Assembly: GCA_002354635.1 (NCBI GenBank)
Contig: DELZ01000005.1
Location: forward strand, 359,994-423,993
DNA from: Sphingomonadales bacterium UBA2683
GTDB lineage: Bacteria > Pseudomonadota > Alphaproteobacteria > Sphingomonadales > Sphingomonadaceae
Direction of reading: 5' to 3'
DNA: 64,000 nt
Shown here: positions 1 through 9,019 of the stretch, in pieces
How positions within the stretch are numbered: the first letter of the stretch is position 1
How the letters are laid out: each line of letters starts with the position of its first letter
The notes under the pieces: generated by a model
What the model was told of the DNA's origin: nothing
The model's database searches: none
The model's input: only the letters and a program-made list of their open reading frames with translations
Translations under genes and position numbers: made by a program

Positions 1-200
1 GTCGCACCAAAGAGTATGACTGCTGCGCATATGGCAAATAGTGTGATTGTGTGCCCAAGCCCCCATACAGCGCCGCGGAATGCCAGTCTTTTTTTGGACC
101 CTTTTGCATCGGACATCATAGTGCTGATAGCCGAAAGATGGTCTGCTTCGAGCGCATGGCTCATGCCAATTAGACAGCCGAGAATGAGAAATCCTATCAT
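1..200 (-). CDS. Nickel/cobalt permease, UreH/NicO-like (5' part; cut by window edge)
   Basis: The ATG lies ten bases after the hypE stop codon, with a GAGG ribosome site in between, so it is the next gene of the hydrogenase operon. The 66 visible residues begin with a hydrophobic segment containing H-A-L-E-A-D-H at about residues 15-21. This fits the HX4DH signature of the first helix of nickel/cobalt permeases. A WGLGHT motif and a second hydrophobic helix follow, as in the UreH/NicO branch. The likely role is importing nickel for the hydrogenase active site. The C-terminal part lies outside the window, so length and intactness cannot be judged. Confidence 0.75.
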   Translation of the reverse strand, partial: MIGFLILGCLIGMSHALEADHLSAISTMMSDAKGSKKRLAFRGAVWGLGHTITLFAICAAVILFGA

Positions 201-209
201 ATCAGCCTC

Positions 210-1268
210 CTAACAAATGCGCGGCAACTGAGCGCCGACCAGCATGTCCACGACCCGGGCTCCGCCAAATACAGTTGTCATCTCAACCCGCCCCGGTGTT
301 CCTGATTTAACATGCCCAATTATTCTTGAATCGCGGCCTGCAGGAAGAGACTGCATCGCTTCTAATGCTTTGTGTGCCTCTGGCCCAGGCACAAACACAA
401 CTAACGTTCCTTCATTTGCAAGATATAGCGGATCAAGCCCGAGAATTTCACAAAGACCTTTCACTTCCTTGCGGATTGGAAACTTCGTTTCGTCAATAAC
501 AATATGGGTACCAGATGCTTCGGCGATCTCGTTGAGAACCGAGGCTGCTCCGCCGCGGGTGGCATCCCGCGCGCACCGTGTTGCTGGGACAGTATCCAAT
601 ATGGTTTCCATCAATGCCGATAAGGACTGGCAGTCTGACTCGACCGTTGTTGTTAGAGCTAAATCGCCGCGCGCTGCCATAATCGCGGCGCCATGATCAC
701 CGAGATACCCATTGACGATTACAGCATCGCCTGGTTGAACAGAACTGGCGCAGAGATTTCGGTGTGGAGGAATAACGCCTATTCCAGAGGTTGTAATGAA
801 AACTTTGTCTGCACTTCCGCGCTCAACAACCTTCGTATCACCGGTGACAATTTTTACGCCAATATCATCAGCCATTGCCTTCATTGTTGCAACAAGGCGG
901 CGCAATAGAGCGACTTCTGTGCCTTCCTCGATGATGAAACCAACAGACAACCACAGGGGCCGCGCACCGCCGACGGCCAAGTCGTTGACTGTTCCGCAAA
1001 CGGCAAGCTTGCCGATATCTCCTCCAGGAAACTCAATAGGGTCGACGACAAACCCATCCGTTGTGAATGCCAATTTGGCACCCGGTTCAGACAGAGCCTC
1101 GTCGGTCAATCGCGCTTGATCTTCAAGACTATCGGGTTGGAAAACGGAAATAAATACATCATCAATCAGATCACGCATGGCACTGCCGCCGCCGCCGTGG
1201 GCCATTGTAACATGCTGGGCACGTAGGCGCCGTTTGTTAGTATCAGGAAGTGTTACGGCCGCTTTCAT
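210..1268 (-). CDS. hypE: Hydrogenase maturation protein HypE
   Basis: 352 residues, the usual HypE length. HypE dehydrates the thiocarboxamide that HypF places on its C-terminal cysteine, giving the thiocyanate that becomes a cyanide ligand of the active-site iron. The conserved N-terminal glycine run (HGGGGS, about residues 24-29), the GDTKVVERG ATP-binding motif, the ATRGG segment and the terminal PRIC with the essential last cysteine are all present. The start overlaps the hypD stop by four bases (ATGA type), indicating translational coupling within the operon. Nothing suggests loss of function. Confidence 0.97.
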   Translation of the reverse strand: MKAAVTLPDTNKRRLRAQHVTMAHGGGGSAMRDLIDDVFISVFQPDSLEDQARLTDEALSEPGAKLAFTTDGFVVDPIEFPGGDIGKLAVCGTVNDLAVGGARPLWLSVGFIIEEGTEVALLRRLVATMKAMADDIGVKIVTGDTKVVERGSADKVFITTSGIGVIPPHRNLCASSVQPGDAVIVNGYLGDHGAAIMAARGDLALTTTVESDCQSLSALMETILDTVPATRCARDATRGGAASVLNEIAEASGTHIVIDETKFPIRKEVKGLCEILGLDPLYLANEGTLVVFVPGPEAHKALEAMQSLPAGRDSRIIGHVKSGTPGRVEMTTVFGGARVVDMLVGAQLPRIC

Positions 1269-2410
1269 TCAGCGGGCTCCAATTGTGTCCGAACGCCGCC
1301 ATATTGATAATAGGCGGCACAGGCGCCTTCTGATGAGACCATTAATGCTCCCAACGGTCGATCAGGTGTGCATCCTTTGCCAAATTGCGGGCATTGCTGC
1401 GGTTTGAGCCGCCCGGTCATTACCGCACCGCACTTGCATCCTTCAGGCTCTTCATATTTTGCACGCGGGCGGCCATAGCCCATTGAAAATTTGCGTTCAG
1501 CGTCAAAAGCCCAATATTTTTCACGCATCTTCAGGCCGGATTTGTCAATCTCTCCCAGCCCCCTCCATTCAAAAGTCTCCCGGCGCTCGTAAACATCAGC
1601 GCAGGCCTCAATCGAAACCACGTTGCCATCATCTGGTACTATCCGTGAATATTGGTTTTCAACCTCAGCGCGCCCATCCCGAATTTGTTCGAGCACCATC
1701 AAAATAGACTGCAATAAGTCCAGCGGCTCAAACCCCGCGACCACAATAGGTTTGTTATAATCACGCGCGATAAATCGATAGGGCTCAATTCCGATGACCA
1801 TGGAGACGTGTCCGGGACCTACGAAGCCATCAAGTTCCATATAAGGGTCGTCCAATAGCGCTTTAATGGGTTCAGGAACCGTAATATGATTGCAAAACAG
1901 AGAGAAGTTGGTTAAATTTTCCGCCAATGCTTGTTGAGCGCAAAGGGCAGTGGACGGCGTGGTTGTCTCAAAGCCAAGCGCGAAGAACACGACTTCCCGG
2001 TCTGGATTGCGGCGGGCGAGTTCCAATGCATCGAGCGGAGAATAGACCATCCTTATATCCGCCCCTTCTGCCTTTGCCTGCAACAAGGATTTTTTTGTTC
2101 CCGGCACGCGCATCGCATCGCCAAAAGTTGTGAAAATAACCTCGGGTCGTTCCGCTAATTCAATGCAATCATCAACGCGTGACATAGGCAGGACGCAGAC
2201 CGGACAGCCCGGCCCGTGGATAAATTCCAACGCTGCGGGCGTTAATTTGTCCAATCCATATCTAAAAATGGCATGGGTATGTCCGCCGCATACCTCCATG
2301 ATATGAATTGGTTTCTCCGGCGTTGCGCCAATTTCATCGACAATACGCTCGATTGCTCCAAGAACGCCCTTCGCCGCATCGGGATCACGAAACTCGTCAG
2401 CATATTTCAT
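1265..2410 (-). CDS. hypD: Hydrogenase maturation protein HypD
   Basis: 381 residues. HypD is the iron-sulfur scaffold that, with HypC, holds the iron atom while its CN and CO ligands are attached. The signatures CGGHTHAIFRYG (about residues 41-52) and GPGCPVC (about 66-72) carry the reactive cysteines. The C-terminal CKCG, a later CPQFGKGC and an EGACAAY segment supply the ligands of the [4Fe-4S] cluster. It overlaps hypC upstream and hypE downstream by four bases each, matching the coupled hypC-hypD-hypE order common in bacteria. Confidence 0.97.
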   Translation of the reverse strand: MKYADEFRDPDAAKGVLGAIERIVDEIGATPEKPIHIMEVCGGHTHAIFRYGLDKLTPAALEFIHGPGCPVCVLPMSRVDDCIELAERPEVIFTTFGDAMRVPGTKKSLLQAKAEGADIRMVYSPLDALELARRNPDREVVFFALGFETTTPSTALCAQQALAENLTNFSLFCNHITVPEPIKALLDDPYMELDGFVGPGHVSMVIGIEPYRFIARDYNKPIVVAGFEPLDLLQSILMVLEQIRDGRAEVENQYSRIVPDDGNVVSIEACADVYERRETFEWRGLGEIDKSGLKMREKYWAFDAERKFSMGYGRPRAKYEEPEGCKCGAVMTGRLKPQQCPQFGKGCTPDRPLGALMVSSEGACAAYYQYGGVRTQLEPAE

Positions 2411-2703
2411 GCTCTTTCCCCCAAGGCGGATTGTGACCGGCGCATCGCCTCTATTTCTTCTTGAGCCTCACCCAACATCACCAGGACTTCCATCGTTTTT
2501 GCTGCTTCGGCCTCGTCGATACGGCTCATTGCAAAGCCAACATGGATAAGCGCCCATTCGCCGATCAAGGTATCGATATTTCCGTCCTTTGGCATGATAC
2601 AAGCGAGGTTTACCTCTCGCTGAACTCCGGAAACATCGATTATGCCCAGCTTTTTGGTTGAATCGGAAATCGAAATTATTTGTCCGGGAATACCTAAACA
2701 CAT
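2407..2703 (-). CDS. hypC: Hydrogenase assembly chaperone HypC
   Basis: 98 residues, within the usual HypC/HybG range. The protein starts MCLGIPGQI; Cys2, exposed after removal of the initiator methionine, binds the active-site iron and the large-subunit precursor. The start lies ten bases inside the end of hypF and the stop overlaps hypD, so translation is probably coupled. The C-terminal helix (about residues 65-95) is rich in Glu, Ala and Arg, as usual. Confidence 0.96.
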   Translation of the reverse strand: MCLGIPGQIISISDSTKKLGIIDVSGVQREVNLACIMPKDGNIDTLIGEWALIHVGFAMSRIDEAEAAKTMEVLVMLGEAQEEIEAMRRSQSALGERA

Positions 2704-5099
2704 GGCGGTTCTCCTTTTTCAGCTTTATCTTGGAGTGATGCTGCCGCGATGACGGCTTGCCCCAGTGATATTCCGCCATCATTTGCGGGAGTTTTTGCAT
2801 GGGTTAGAACATCGAAACCCTTGGATTTGAAAGCAGTGTTAACAAGATCAAAGAGTATCGTGTTTTGAAAACAACCACCGCTCAGCGCGATGGTTTGGAA
2901 TTCATGTGTCGGGCCGGATAATTTCTCGACCATCCGAACGATCACAGCAGCTAGGCCTTTGTGAAAACGCGCTGATATGACCCCAATATCTGTACCAATC
3001 ATCAGATCGCCAAGCATCGCTCTCCACATACCTATATGTTCGATATAGGGGGTATTATTACCCTTGCTCAGCGGTATCGAGAATGGATAGTTTAGAGCGT
3101 CAGGCTCCTCTAAAGCTTCACGATCGAGTGCTGCTTCAAACAGCATTGCAGCCTGACCTTCGTAGGTCTGTTTTTCACGCAAAATACCGCAAACCGCTGC
3201 AGCTGCATCGAACAAGCGCCCACATGATGATGCCAAAGGGCTATGCGTTTGGTTTAAGATCATGGAATCCAGCGTTTCACGCGGCGTGTCATTGAGATAT
3301 TGAAAAATATCAAGATCCGCAAAATTCATAGCAAATTCTGGCCACCCCATTTCAGCGCAGATATGGGCGTAAGCGTTGCGCCAGGGTTGACGCACTGCCT
3401 GTTCACCGCCCGGTAGAGAGACTGGTTTGAATTTTCCAAGGCGTTCATAGGAGCGATAATCACAGGCTAAAAACTCGCCGCCCCATATCGTGCCATCAGG
3501 ACCCCAGCCAGTCCCATCCAGCGCAATGCCGAGGACACCGCCACCATTTAGCGGCCAGTTATTTTCAGCCATACAAGACGCAATATGAGCGTGATGGTGC
3601 TGTACTTGAATAAGCGGAAGACTATTCTCATCCGCCATAGCTTGCCCCAATTTGGAGGATATGAATTCTGGATGGGCATCAACAGCGATAGCTTTGGGAG
3701 TATGTTCAAATAGCTTTTGATAAAGCTTCAGATTTCGGTCAGCTTCATCTCGGGTTGCAGGATGATCCAGATCGCCCAGATGCTGGCTTAATATCGCTTC
3801 ATGACCTTTGGTCATGCAGAAAGTATTTTTGTAATCACCGCCCATTGCGAGAATATTGACATCGCCTAAGAACTCGTCAGGCAATGCGATCGCGCGGGGT
3901 GCATAGCCGCGAGCGCGCCTTAACAATCTGACCTTTCCATCAACAATATTTGCTACACTGTCATCAACGCGGTTAACGATATCCCGGTCGTGCAAACATG
4001 CAAAATCCGCAATATCGAATAAGTTGGATCTGACATCGTCATTTGTCAGGCATTGCGGAGCGCCGGACTTATTTCCCGAAGTCATTATGATCGGACGTTT
4101 CATCCGGCGGAGCATCAGGTGATGTAGCGGCGTATACGGTAGCATGAAGCCAAGATAACCAAGCCCCGGCGCAACGGCATCTGGCAAGCTGTTTGGTTTG
4201 GCCTTAAGCAAAACGATTGGAGCCTCTACAGAGGTCAGCAAGGTCTCTTCAGCTTCACTCACGTAGCAATAATCACGAATAATATCAACATTTTTGGCCA
4301 TCAAAGCAAAAGCTTTGTCTTCACGGCCTTTTCGTGCGCGTAGGCGCTCAACACTGTTCGCTTTTGTCGCATCACAGGCTAAGTGAACGCCTCCGATCCC
4401 TTTAATGGCAACAATATGCCCCATCATTAGCATGCCGCCGGTTGCATCAACATCATCCATCATTGAAAATGTTTCACAATTTACGACACCTGCCCCCAGT
4501 TTTTCAATCCAGGCTTTGGGGCCACAAACATGACAGGCAATGGGCTGCGCATGCATGCGCCTGTCCGACGGGTTTTCGTACTCGCTGCGGCAGTCCGTAC
4601 ACATTTCAAACGTGCGCATACTGGTCTTTTTCCGGTCATATGGCGCACCATCAATAATCGAAAAGCGCGGCCCGCAATTTGTGCAATTTGTGAAAGGATA
4701 ACGATAGCGGCGCTGGAAAGCGTCAATGCTCTCTGCATTGCATTCTGCGCAGCTCGCGGCATCAGGTGTGATAGCGACCTGCATATCGCCGTCGACCGTG
4801 GGGATGATTTGGAAATCCTCAGGTGGCATTTCCTCCAGAGGAACCCTTGATAACTTATCGATCTTGGCTAAGGGCGATAAAGCCTCGGGCAAAGCCTCCA
4901 GAAATGCGTCGATGTCGCGGCCCCATAATCGGATATATACGCCGTCTGAAGTGTTACAGACATCCCCTTTTAACCCAAGATGCGTTGCCAGCTTCCATAC
5001 AGCCGGGCGGAAACCTACGCCTTGCACCTGCCCGGAAATCTTGATGCCTTCCGCTCCAATAGCGGAAACTGCACTTGTCCGAGTTTGCAGCACCGTCAT
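2694..5099 (-). CDS. hypF: Carbamoyltransferase HypF
   Basis: 801 residues, slightly over the usual 750-780. HypF makes carbamoyl-adenylate from carbamoyl phosphate and ATP and passes the carbamoyl group to HypE. Domains in order: an acylphosphatase-like domain (GQVQGVGFRPAVW, about residues 23-35), two zinc-finger blocks with CxxC pairs (about 115-195), a YrdC/Sua5-like domain (about 210-390) and a Kae1-like C-terminal domain with the HHHAH metal motif. It overlaps the NHL-repeat gene by four bases upstream and hypC downstream. All four domains look intact. Confidence 0.97.
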   Translation of the reverse strand: MTVLQTRTSAVSAIGAEGIKISGQVQGVGFRPAVWKLATHLGLKGDVCNTSDGVYIRLWGRDIDAFLEALPEALSPLAKIDKLSRVPLEEMPPEDFQIIPTVDGDMQVAITPDAASCAECNAESIDAFQRRYRYPFTNCTNCGPRFSIIDGAPYDRKKTSMRTFEMCTDCRSEYENPSDRRMHAQPIACHVCGPKAWIEKLGAGVVNCETFSMMDDVDATGGMLMMGHIVAIKGIGGVHLACDATKANSVERLRARKGREDKAFALMAKNVDIIRDYCYVSEAEETLLTSVEAPIVLLKAKPNSLPDAVAPGLGYLGFMLPYTPLHHLMLRRMKRPIIMTSGNKSGAPQCLTNDDVRSNLFDIADFACLHDRDIVNRVDDSVANIVDGKVRLLRRARGYAPRAIALPDEFLGDVNILAMGGDYKNTFCMTKGHEAILSQHLGDLDHPATRDEADRNLKLYQKLFEHTPKAIAVDAHPEFISSKLGQAMADENSLPLIQVQHHHAHIASCMAENNWPLNGGGVLGIALDGTGWGPDGTIWGGEFLACDYRSYERLGKFKPVSLPGGEQAVRQPWRNAYAHICAEMGWPEFAMNFADLDIFQYLNDTPRETLDSMILNQTHSPLASSCGRLFDAAAAVCGILREKQTYEGQAAMLFEAALDREALEEPDALNYPFSIPLSKGNNTPYIEHIGMWRAMLGDLMIGTDIGVISARFHKGLAAVIVRMVEKLSGPTHEFQTIALSGGCFQNTILFDLVNTAFKSKGFDVLTHAKTPANDGGISLGQAVIAAASLQDKAEKGEPPCV

Positions 5100-6274
5100 T
5101 CGCTAACTGGCCACAATAGAATGCGGTTATTGCCGCTATCAGCAATAACAGCCAAGCCTTCCCGGCAAGTTAAACCATAGGGCCAACATACGCTTTTACG
5201 CTGGGCTATGCCCCAAGCATTGTCGCCTTTAGAGGCAAAATCAGGCTGCCCGGTTAGCCTATCTGCATCCGAACCCGTTGCAAGATCCTTCCATCCTAAA
5301 AGGCGGGAGTTTGCAGTATCAGCGACGAGGAGACGTTCGTCATGCGCAGTGATGGCATAGGGCATGTTAACGGCCCCCGCATCGGGATAATAGCCTTGGC
5401 GGTTATGATCACAGTCCGTAAAATTATTTTGGCCGAGTACAGCATCGCAGGCCTGTCCGTTTTGCGACGGAAAACCATTCCAAAGCATGATTCGGTTATT
5501 GCCCGCATCCGTGACGGCAAAATGATTTTGCCAATAGGTTGCGCTGTGCGGCCAGCGCATTCCGACTGCGCTTATACCTTCGCCAGCATTCTCATCGCGT
5601 ATATCGAAATTGGGTTGCCCTAAAACTAGGTCGGCCGATTGCCCTGTTTCAGTTGGATCATTCCAGATCATAACGCGCCGATTGCCGCAATCACTGACCA
5701 CAAGATGTCCATTAATCTCGTTTACGCCATATGACCAATGTAGGGATGTTGCCGAGGGGCTATCTTTACCGTGATTTGCCGTTGTACTTTCGGCATTAGT
5801 TTGACCGAGAATAATATCTGCTGGCTGATTATTCCGCGTTGGTGTCGTCTTCCAAAGAAGAATGCGGTGGTTCCACGCATCTGCCACAGCCAACCCCTCA
5901 CCCCACGGGCTGATGCCAGTTGGGACATTCATTGTCGACGCAGAGACCGGGCCTTTTGCATTTCGGCCTTCGGAAAAAAAATCTGGCTGCCCGATAACTA
6001 TATCTGCGGATTGATTGTCCTCAGTGGGCATGTTCCGCCACCCTAAAATTCGATGGTGGCCGGTATCGGCTACCCAAAGTGAGCCATCAGGTAAGATGCA
6101 AGCGCCTCTGGGGCCGAACAGGACGTTGGGCGACGGTGCATTGGAAACGGCAAAGGCCGCTTCATCCCAGCCTAATATAGCGGTAGGTCCGTCATTGGAT
6201 AGCAAATCAGCACCGTGGGTTACCGATCCGGGTGCCTTTACAGAAGGAGAAAGGGAAATTTGTACTGCGCTCAT
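5096..6274 (-). CDS. NHL-repeat beta-propeller protein of the hydrogenase operon
   Basis: 392 residues built from about six repeats of roughly 50-60 residues. Each has the pattern VADxxNxRILxW...ADxVLGQPxF typical of NHL propellers. No signal peptide or membrane segment is apparent, so it should be cytoplasmic. Both ends overlap neighbouring genes by four bases (NifU-Rieske upstream, hypF downstream), tying it tightly to the operon. NHL proteins accompany group 2a and 1h hydrogenases, but their role is not established. A protein-binding platform for assembly or electron transfer is a reasonable inference. Confidence 0.85.
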   Translation of the reverse strand: MSAVQISLSPSVKAPGSVTHGADLLSNDGPTAILGWDEAAFAVSNAPSPNVLFGPRGACILPDGSLWVADTGHHRILGWRNMPTEDNQSADIVIGQPDFFSEGRNAKGPVSASTMNVPTGISPWGEGLAVADAWNHRILLWKTTPTRNNQPADIILGQTNAESTTANHGKDSPSATSLHWSYGVNEINGHLVVSDCGNRRVMIWNDPTETGQSADLVLGQPNFDIRDENAGEGISAVGMRWPHSATYWQNHFAVTDAGNNRIMLWNGFPSQNGQACDAVLGQNNFTDCDHNRQGYYPDAGAVNMPYAITAHDERLLVADTANSRLLGWKDLATGSDADRLTGQPDFASKGDNAWGIAQRKSVCWPYGLTCREGLAVIADSGNNRILLWPVSE

Positions 6275-7131
6275 TTGATCAAACGCACTTCAATGATATT
6301 CTTTATCACCCGCACACCATGTGGTTGCAATTGAACTTCTGGAGCCGTCAGACATTCACCGCTTTCTAACGAATATCTAAACCCGTGAAACGGACATGTA
6401 ATAAGCCCTTCCTCGACCACGCCGTCATCCAGGCGCATACCCATATGGGCGCAATTGTTACTAAAGCATGTGACCTTATCTCCGAACCGCGAAAGCAGAA
6501 CGGATTCTTCATTAACGTCCAGCGCCTGCGTGGCACCATCAGGCAAGTCATCTAAATCAAGGGTCTCTGTCCAGCCATCCTTTTGAAAAGATGCAAATGG
6601 GGACACAAATTGAACCCCGTCACCGCCGCCCAGCCCTTTAGCTTGTTTGATTTCCGTAGCTTCTGGGACGTAATTTTGGATCGCAGTCTTTACGCCGGAA
6701 TAAAACGTTAGAGCAGAGGCCGGACACCCATCGCAAGCCCCTAAAAATCTGACCGTCACTCTCGGCAGTTCAACCGCAACAAGTTCTACATCTCCCCCAT
6801 GACTGGCTAACATTGGGCGAATAGATTCAAGCGCCTCTTCTACGCGTTCGAACAAAGTTGGCTTTAAAATTCCGTGACGACGCAAGACCGTATAGACTAT
6901 TTCGTCTGCGGCCGCGTTTTTCAAGGCAGGTCCAAAATCTGGGGCCTCTTTCAGAGACTTTATCAGACGTTTGAACGCTTCAGCATTCAAGGCGTCAATA
7001 GCTTCTCCCCTCGCATTGGCTGCATTACGCAGCTCTTCAGGCCATTCATCCGCAAGCTGTTCGAGCGCAGATATGTCGCTGAGCAGCGATGGCAGATCAC
7101 GAGCATCTGTAGGGGAGGGAGGAGTGTCCAC
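6271..7131 (-). CDS. NifU-Rieske fusion iron-sulfur protein (HucE/HhyE-like)
   Basis: 286 residues. After an alpha-helical N-terminus, residues about 92-165 form a NifU C-terminal-type domain with Cys133-x2-Cys136. Residues about 185-283 form a Rieske domain whose ligands are visible: Cys227-x-His229 and Cys246-x2-His249. This architecture matches the iron-sulfur proteins encoded with mycobacterial group 2a and 1h hydrogenases, proposed to relay electrons to the respiratory chain. No Tat signal or membrane anchor is seen, so it is probably cytoplasmic, like the hydrogenase. The electron-relay role is inferred from family and context. Confidence 0.9.
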   Translation of the reverse strand: MDTPPSPTDARDLPSLLSDISALEQLADEWPEELRNAANARGEAIDALNAEAFKRLIKSLKEAPDFGPALKNAAADEIVYTVLRRHGILKPTLFERVEEALESIRPMLASHGGDVELVAVELPRVTVRFLGACDGCPASALTFYSGVKTAIQNYVPEATEIKQAKGLGGGDGVQFVSPFASFQKDGWTETLDLDDLPDGATQALDVNEESVLLSRFGDKVTCFSNNCAHMGMRLDDGVVEEGLITCPFHGFRYSLESGECLTAPEVQLQPHGVRVIKNIIEVRLIK

Positions 7132-7136
7132 CTGCG

Positions 7137-7358
7137 TTATCTATATTTCAGATTTTTGAACAGGATAGGCAGCATGAACCCGCCGACAGCCCCGCCAGCT
7201 ATTGCCGCGAGTAAGGTCGGCGCAATAAGACCGACGCCAACGGTTACAGTTGCCCCGATAACGGTAGCGAGAATAGCGCGGGTGAATACTTCGCTGTAGT
7301 TTGCAAATAATCGGCCAGCGAAAAAGAGCTTCATGGAATCCAAGATCATTGAAAACAT
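7137..7358 (-). CDS. Small glycine-rich membrane protein of the hydrogenase operon (73 aa)
   Basis: Unrecognised. The middle and C-terminal parts form two hydrophobic segments (about residues 24-46 and 48-66) rich in Gly, Ala and Val, with closely spaced small residues suited to tight helix packing. The last residues (KNLKYR) are basic. It lies one base after a second small membrane gene and five bases before the NifU-Rieske gene. The pair could anchor the hydrogenase or its electron relay to the membrane; this is inference from position only. Confidence 0.75.
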   Translation of the reverse strand: MFSMILDSMKLFFAGRLFANYSEVFTRAILATVIGATVTVGVGLIAPTLLAAIAGGAVGGFMLPILFKNLKYR

Positions 7359-7359
7359 A

Positions 7360-7560
7360 TTACACTCCTTGAATGGCGGTTAAGACAAGTAAGCCGACAA
7401 GCGATGCAGTTGTGCCGCCAAGCAAGCCGTATAGCCCGCCCATGCCAGAAGCCATTTCAAGGCCGAGCGCTTCCTTACCGATAATGATGCCAGATATCAT
7501 GCCGGCAACCAGCGCTGTGACTATGCCCGCAAGCAGGGCTATTAGAAATATTGACGCCAT
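7360..7560 (-). CDS. Small glycine-rich membrane protein of the hydrogenase operon (66 aa)
   Basis: Unrecognised. Two hydrophobic segments (about residues 3-28 and 40-63) are joined by a short KEALGLE linker. Both contain GxxxG-like spacing. An AGGA-like ribosome site lies a few bases upstream of the ATG. It is sandwiched between the TPR gene and another small membrane gene with almost no spacing. Its consistent position in a Huc-type operon makes it a candidate membrane partner of the otherwise soluble complex, but no function can be read from the sequence. Confidence 0.75.
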   Translation of the reverse strand: MASIFLIALLAGIVTALVAGMISGIIIGKEALGLEMASGMGGLYGLLGGTTASLVGLLVLTAIQGV

Positions 7561-7585
7561 AAAGTCCTCTTCGTTTTGATTTATG

Positions 7586-8587
7586 CTAATTGAGTTTATT
7601 TACATCTCGCAGGGGTTGGGCGCTTCCGAACGCCTCTGTTTCTATTTCGGTCAGCGCCCCGCTTACCGCTTCTACTTTTTGCATGTCACCAATCTTATTG
7701 AAGATGGAACGCGCTTCACGGTAAAGGCGAATTGCCTGCTGTAAGTTTTTTGAATTCCCGGCATCAGTATCCTCGGGATTATCGGGTAAATTGGAATAAC
7801 AATTTGCCTGATTTGATATGGTGTTGGCATATTCCGCCGGAGTATCGATTGAGGTTCTTACTCGCAGCGCTTCTTCGTATGCCTCCAATGCGCGATAACC
7901 GTTTTCAATCCGGTGGCTCGAAGACACATATTGCAATGCGTTTCCTAGATTGTTTTGCAACATTGCATACTCACTAGGATTATCGACGATATTGACGACT
8001 TTCAAACCTTCTTCAAAAGCCTGCACGGCGAGAGCCTCTCTCATTTTTGAACGCTCATCAGTGAATGGAATGGACATGAAAGCGGTAGCCAGATTATTTT
8101 GCAAAATGGCGAATTCAGCGGGATGTTTTGCAGCATTAAATGTGCGAAGCGATCTTTGATATGCGGATATAGAATCTGTAATTGGCGCACGGTTATAAGC
8201 CGCCAGATTTTGCAGAATTAGCCCCAAATTCATTTCAGCTTCCGCAATTTCTTCAGACTTACCTTCCTGGCGCAAAACTTCCAATGCAGCATTCATTGAA
8301 CCACGCGCTGCATCGAGATGTTCTGGTGTATCGGCAGGCACTGACATTTGGGCGGTCGCCATTCTTGCATTTATGCGGGCGGCGAGAAGCGGATCAGTCG
8401 AAAGGCAAAGTTCAACACCCTCTTGGTAAAGCGTGATAGCTTCCATTAAGTCATCAACTGATTTTGGCTTTTGCTGCATACCCATGGCGATTTCCATGAG
8501 CATTTCAGCCTTTTCTTCGTCGCTTGCTGTCGCTGTAAGCACCGCCTGACGGGCCGCGATGGCTTCTTCCTGCGAACGACCCACCAT
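7586..8587 (-). CDS. Tetratricopeptide-repeat protein of the hydrogenase operon
   Basis: 333 residues, almost entirely helical. Repeated units such as AxLQNNLGNALQYV, EAYEEALRVRT and AEYANTISNQANCY are degenerate TPRs, often seen in this form in proteins annotated TPR/NB-ARC-like. There is no catalytic motif, signal peptide or membrane helix. The gene starts right after an AAAAAGGA stretch, and the 122-base gap upstream is the largest gap inside the operon, so an internal promoter is possible. TPR proteins are usual members of group 2a hydrogenase operons and probably act in assembly or partner binding. Confidence 0.8.
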   Translation of the reverse strand: MVGRSQEEAIAARQAVLTATASDEEKAEMLMEIAMGMQQKPKSVDDLMEAITLYQEGVELCLSTDPLLAARINARMATAQMSVPADTPEHLDAARGSMNAALEVLRQEGKSEEIAEAEMNLGLILQNLAAYNRAPITDSISAYQRSLRTFNAAKHPAEFAILQNNLATAFMSIPFTDERSKMREALAVQAFEEGLKVVNIVDNPSEYAMLQNNLGNALQYVSSSHRIENGYRALEAYEEALRVRTSIDTPAEYANTISNQANCYSNLPDNPEDTDAGNSKNLQQAIRLYREARSIFNKIGDMQKVEAVSGALTEIETEAFGSAQPLRDVNKLN

Positions 8588-8709
8588 TCCTTTTTGCCCC
8601 TCTCGGTAAGGCCGTGAACCCGGCCTCTTGTCATTGTTTAGAGGTAGATCATAAACACGGCAAAACCGATTCGTCTACATAATAATCACTATGTAAACTA
8701 TGTATGCAC

Positions 8710-9015
8710 TCATTTGGTAGGGATAGTGCAAACCAGCGCGGCTTGAGATTGATCCCATTCGGCATTGAGGTTATCATATGACCATTCCCCAAGATCGTTG
8801 GCAACGAACACATCTTGCGCGGCCGCAACCCGGTCTCCTTGAGCATTTCTGATTTTCAAAAGGCATCCACCAGCACTGACATGTTGAACAGGCATGATTA
8901 GCAAAACACCATCGCGAATGATCGCAATAATGGCTTCAATCTCCGGAAAATATAGCTGGTAAACATCAGCAGGCATATAAATTGACCCCCGCCTAATTGA
9001 GATTTCTGCGCCCAT
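8710..9015 (-). CDS. Conserved-looking hypothetical protein, 101 aa
   Basis: Not recognised. The sequence alternates beta-strand-like hydrophobic stretches (VYQLYFPEIEAIIAII, GVLLIMPVQHV, GCLLKIRNA), suggesting a small all-beta or alpha/beta domain. It has no signal peptide and a single Cys pair too far apart for a metal knuckle. It begins four bases after the DUF3422 gene stop, so it belongs to the operon. Its place between the protease/DUF3422 genes and the TPR gene suggests an accessory role in hydrogenase maturation or function, with no direct evidence. Confidence 0.65.
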   Translation of the reverse strand: MGAEISIRRGSIYMPADVYQLYFPEIEAIIAIIRDGVLLIMPVQHVSAGGCLLKIRNAQGDRVAAAQDVFVANDLGEWSYDNLNAEWDQSQAALVCTIPTK

Positions 9016-9019
9016 CAGA

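Noticed and set aside
16..213. 65-codon plus-strand frame at the window start
   Set aside because: Antisense to the nickel permease start, which has an HX4DH motif and a ribosome site.
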